Assembly: GCF_900112355.1 (NCBI RefSeq)
Contig: NZ_FOLM01000019.1
Span: 27,766-91,765, forward strand
Direction: 5' to 3'
Length of the DNA: 64,000 bases
Source of the DNA: Streptomyces aidingensis
GTDB taxonomy: Bacteria; Actinomycetota; Actinomycetes; Streptomycetales; Streptomycetaceae
The notes below the pieces were generated by a model. It made no database searches. It saw only the letters and a program-made list of their open reading frames with translations, and had not been told where the DNA came from. Made by a program: the position numbers and the translations under genes. Shown in pieces: positions 63,472 through 64,000 of the stretch. Each line of letters opens with the position of its first letter. Position 1 is the stretch's first letter.

Positions 63472-63664
63472 GGCGACCTTCCGTTGCTACGTTCCGGTCC
63501 TCCGCCGGACCGGGCGGACTGGCGGGACCCATGGCGCCCCATGGGCATCGGTACCGGACGTTCACACCCATGCTATCCGCGGGTAACCGGGCGCCACCGC
63601 CGGACGCCACCCGTTGAGACGAGCCGCGCCGCCCGGGCGGCGGGTGCGGCGGTGCGGCCGGTCA

Positions 63665-63688
63665 GACATCCCATGGCGTTTTGATGTC
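63665..63688. repeat. Short inverted repeat at transposase gene end
   Basis: GACATC (63665-63670) and GATGTC (63683-63688) flank the end of the IS110-type gene, overlapping its stop. May mark the element end. Confidence 0.5.
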
Positions 63689-64000
63689 AAGCGGCGGTGG
63701 TGGGGGTTGCGTGGTGTGACCACGCGGTGGCCTCGTCGTAGTGGGTACGGGTCTTGAGGCAGCCGTGGAGGATGCCGACGAGGCGGTTGCCGAGCTGGCG
63801 CAGGGCGGGGTTGTAGCCCGAGTCGCGGGCGCGCTGCTTGTCGTAGTAGCGCCGAGCGCCGGGCGAGGTGTTGATGGCGGAGAACGCTTGTCTCTGGAGG
63901 GCATCGGCGAGGCGGTCGTTGCGGGCGAAGCGGGCTTGGACGCTGTGGGTCCTGCCGGAGGCGCGGGTGATCGGGCTGGTGCCGGCGTAGTTCTTGCGGG
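63687..64000 (-). CDS. IS110-family transposase, C-terminal part
   Basis: About 103 residues visible, running off the right edge. Contains Y-A-G-T-S-P-I-T-R-A-S-G, A-D-A-L-Q-R-Q-A-F, G-A-R-R-Y-Y-D-K-Q-R-A-R, and L-R-Q-L-G-N-R-L-V-G-I-L-H-G-C-L, the Transposase_20-type C-terminal domain of IS110 enzymes with its catalytic Ser region. The N-terminal DEDD domain must lie beyond 64000. Read in the frame ending TGA at 63687. Confidence 0.85.
   Translation of the reverse strand, partial: RKNYAGTSPITRASGRTHSVQARFARNDRLADALQRQAFSAINTSPGARRYYDKQRARDSGYNPALRQLGNRLVGILHGCLKTRTHYDEATAWSHHATPTTAA

Overview
The window looks like chromosomal DNA of a high-GC actinomycete, most likely Streptomyces or a close relative. 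Base composition is very G+C-rich with G/C third codon positions. The conserved core genes (ilvD, ppx/gppA, radA, disA, mutY, clpC, lsr2, coaX, nadC, nadB, panC) lie in an order familiar from Streptomyces. Many genes start at GTG, adjacent genes often overlap by ATGA or GTGA, and many starts lie 6-8 nt after a TANNNT-like -10 element (leaderless promoters).

Layout. (1) 1-8.8 kb: a type VII (ESX-like) secretion locus. A partial hypothetical gene and two small helical WXG100-like proteins converge, over a perfect 19-bp hairpin, on an operon of an ECF sigma factor, a single-span membrane protein and a very large EccC-type ATPase. (2) 8.8-10.8 kb: a SigE-family sigma factor with a single-span membrane protein and a related lipoprotein. 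(3) 11.2-17.3 kb: an accessory block with a RiPP cluster. A radical SAM/SPASM enzyme of AmcB type overlaps a 58-residue precursor of AmcA type with repeated aromatic-X-Asn motifs. Around them are a pentapeptide-repeat protein, tiny coupled genes, two HTH regulators and two small Cys proteins. (4) 17.3-32.1 kb: mostly core genes (HD phosphohydrolase, ilvD, ppx, an ABC-2 exporter, radA, disA, mutY) plus a sigma-like/zinc-finger/BACON fusion. (5) 32.2-36.6 kb: a serine/threonine kinase fused to a solute-binding sensor domain, split in its activation segment by about 2.5 kb of foreign DNA carrying an XRE regulator and small genes. The distal half is now fused in frame to a truncated small gene of the insert. 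(6) 36.7-47.2 kb: a variable zone with several broken genes among regulators, a VapBC-type toxin-antitoxin pair, an aldo/keto reductase with a TetR regulator, and a Cys-rich small protein behind a promoter with ArsR-like boxes. (7) 47.2-63.5 kb: small enzymes, tag, an MFS exporter, clpC, lsr2, an N-acetyltransferase, and a tightly overlapping coaX-nadC-nadB-panC operon for CoA and NAD precursors led by a Rossmann/DUF2520 protein. (8) The right edge holds the 3' end of an IS110-type transposase.

The most interesting system is the cyclophane-type RiPP cluster at 13.2-16.0 kb. Its core peptide offers up to five three-residue ring sites, and its pentapeptide-repeat neighbour is a candidate self-protection protein. 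The kinase interrupted by foreign DNA comes second. No tRNA, rRNA or CRISPR array was seen.
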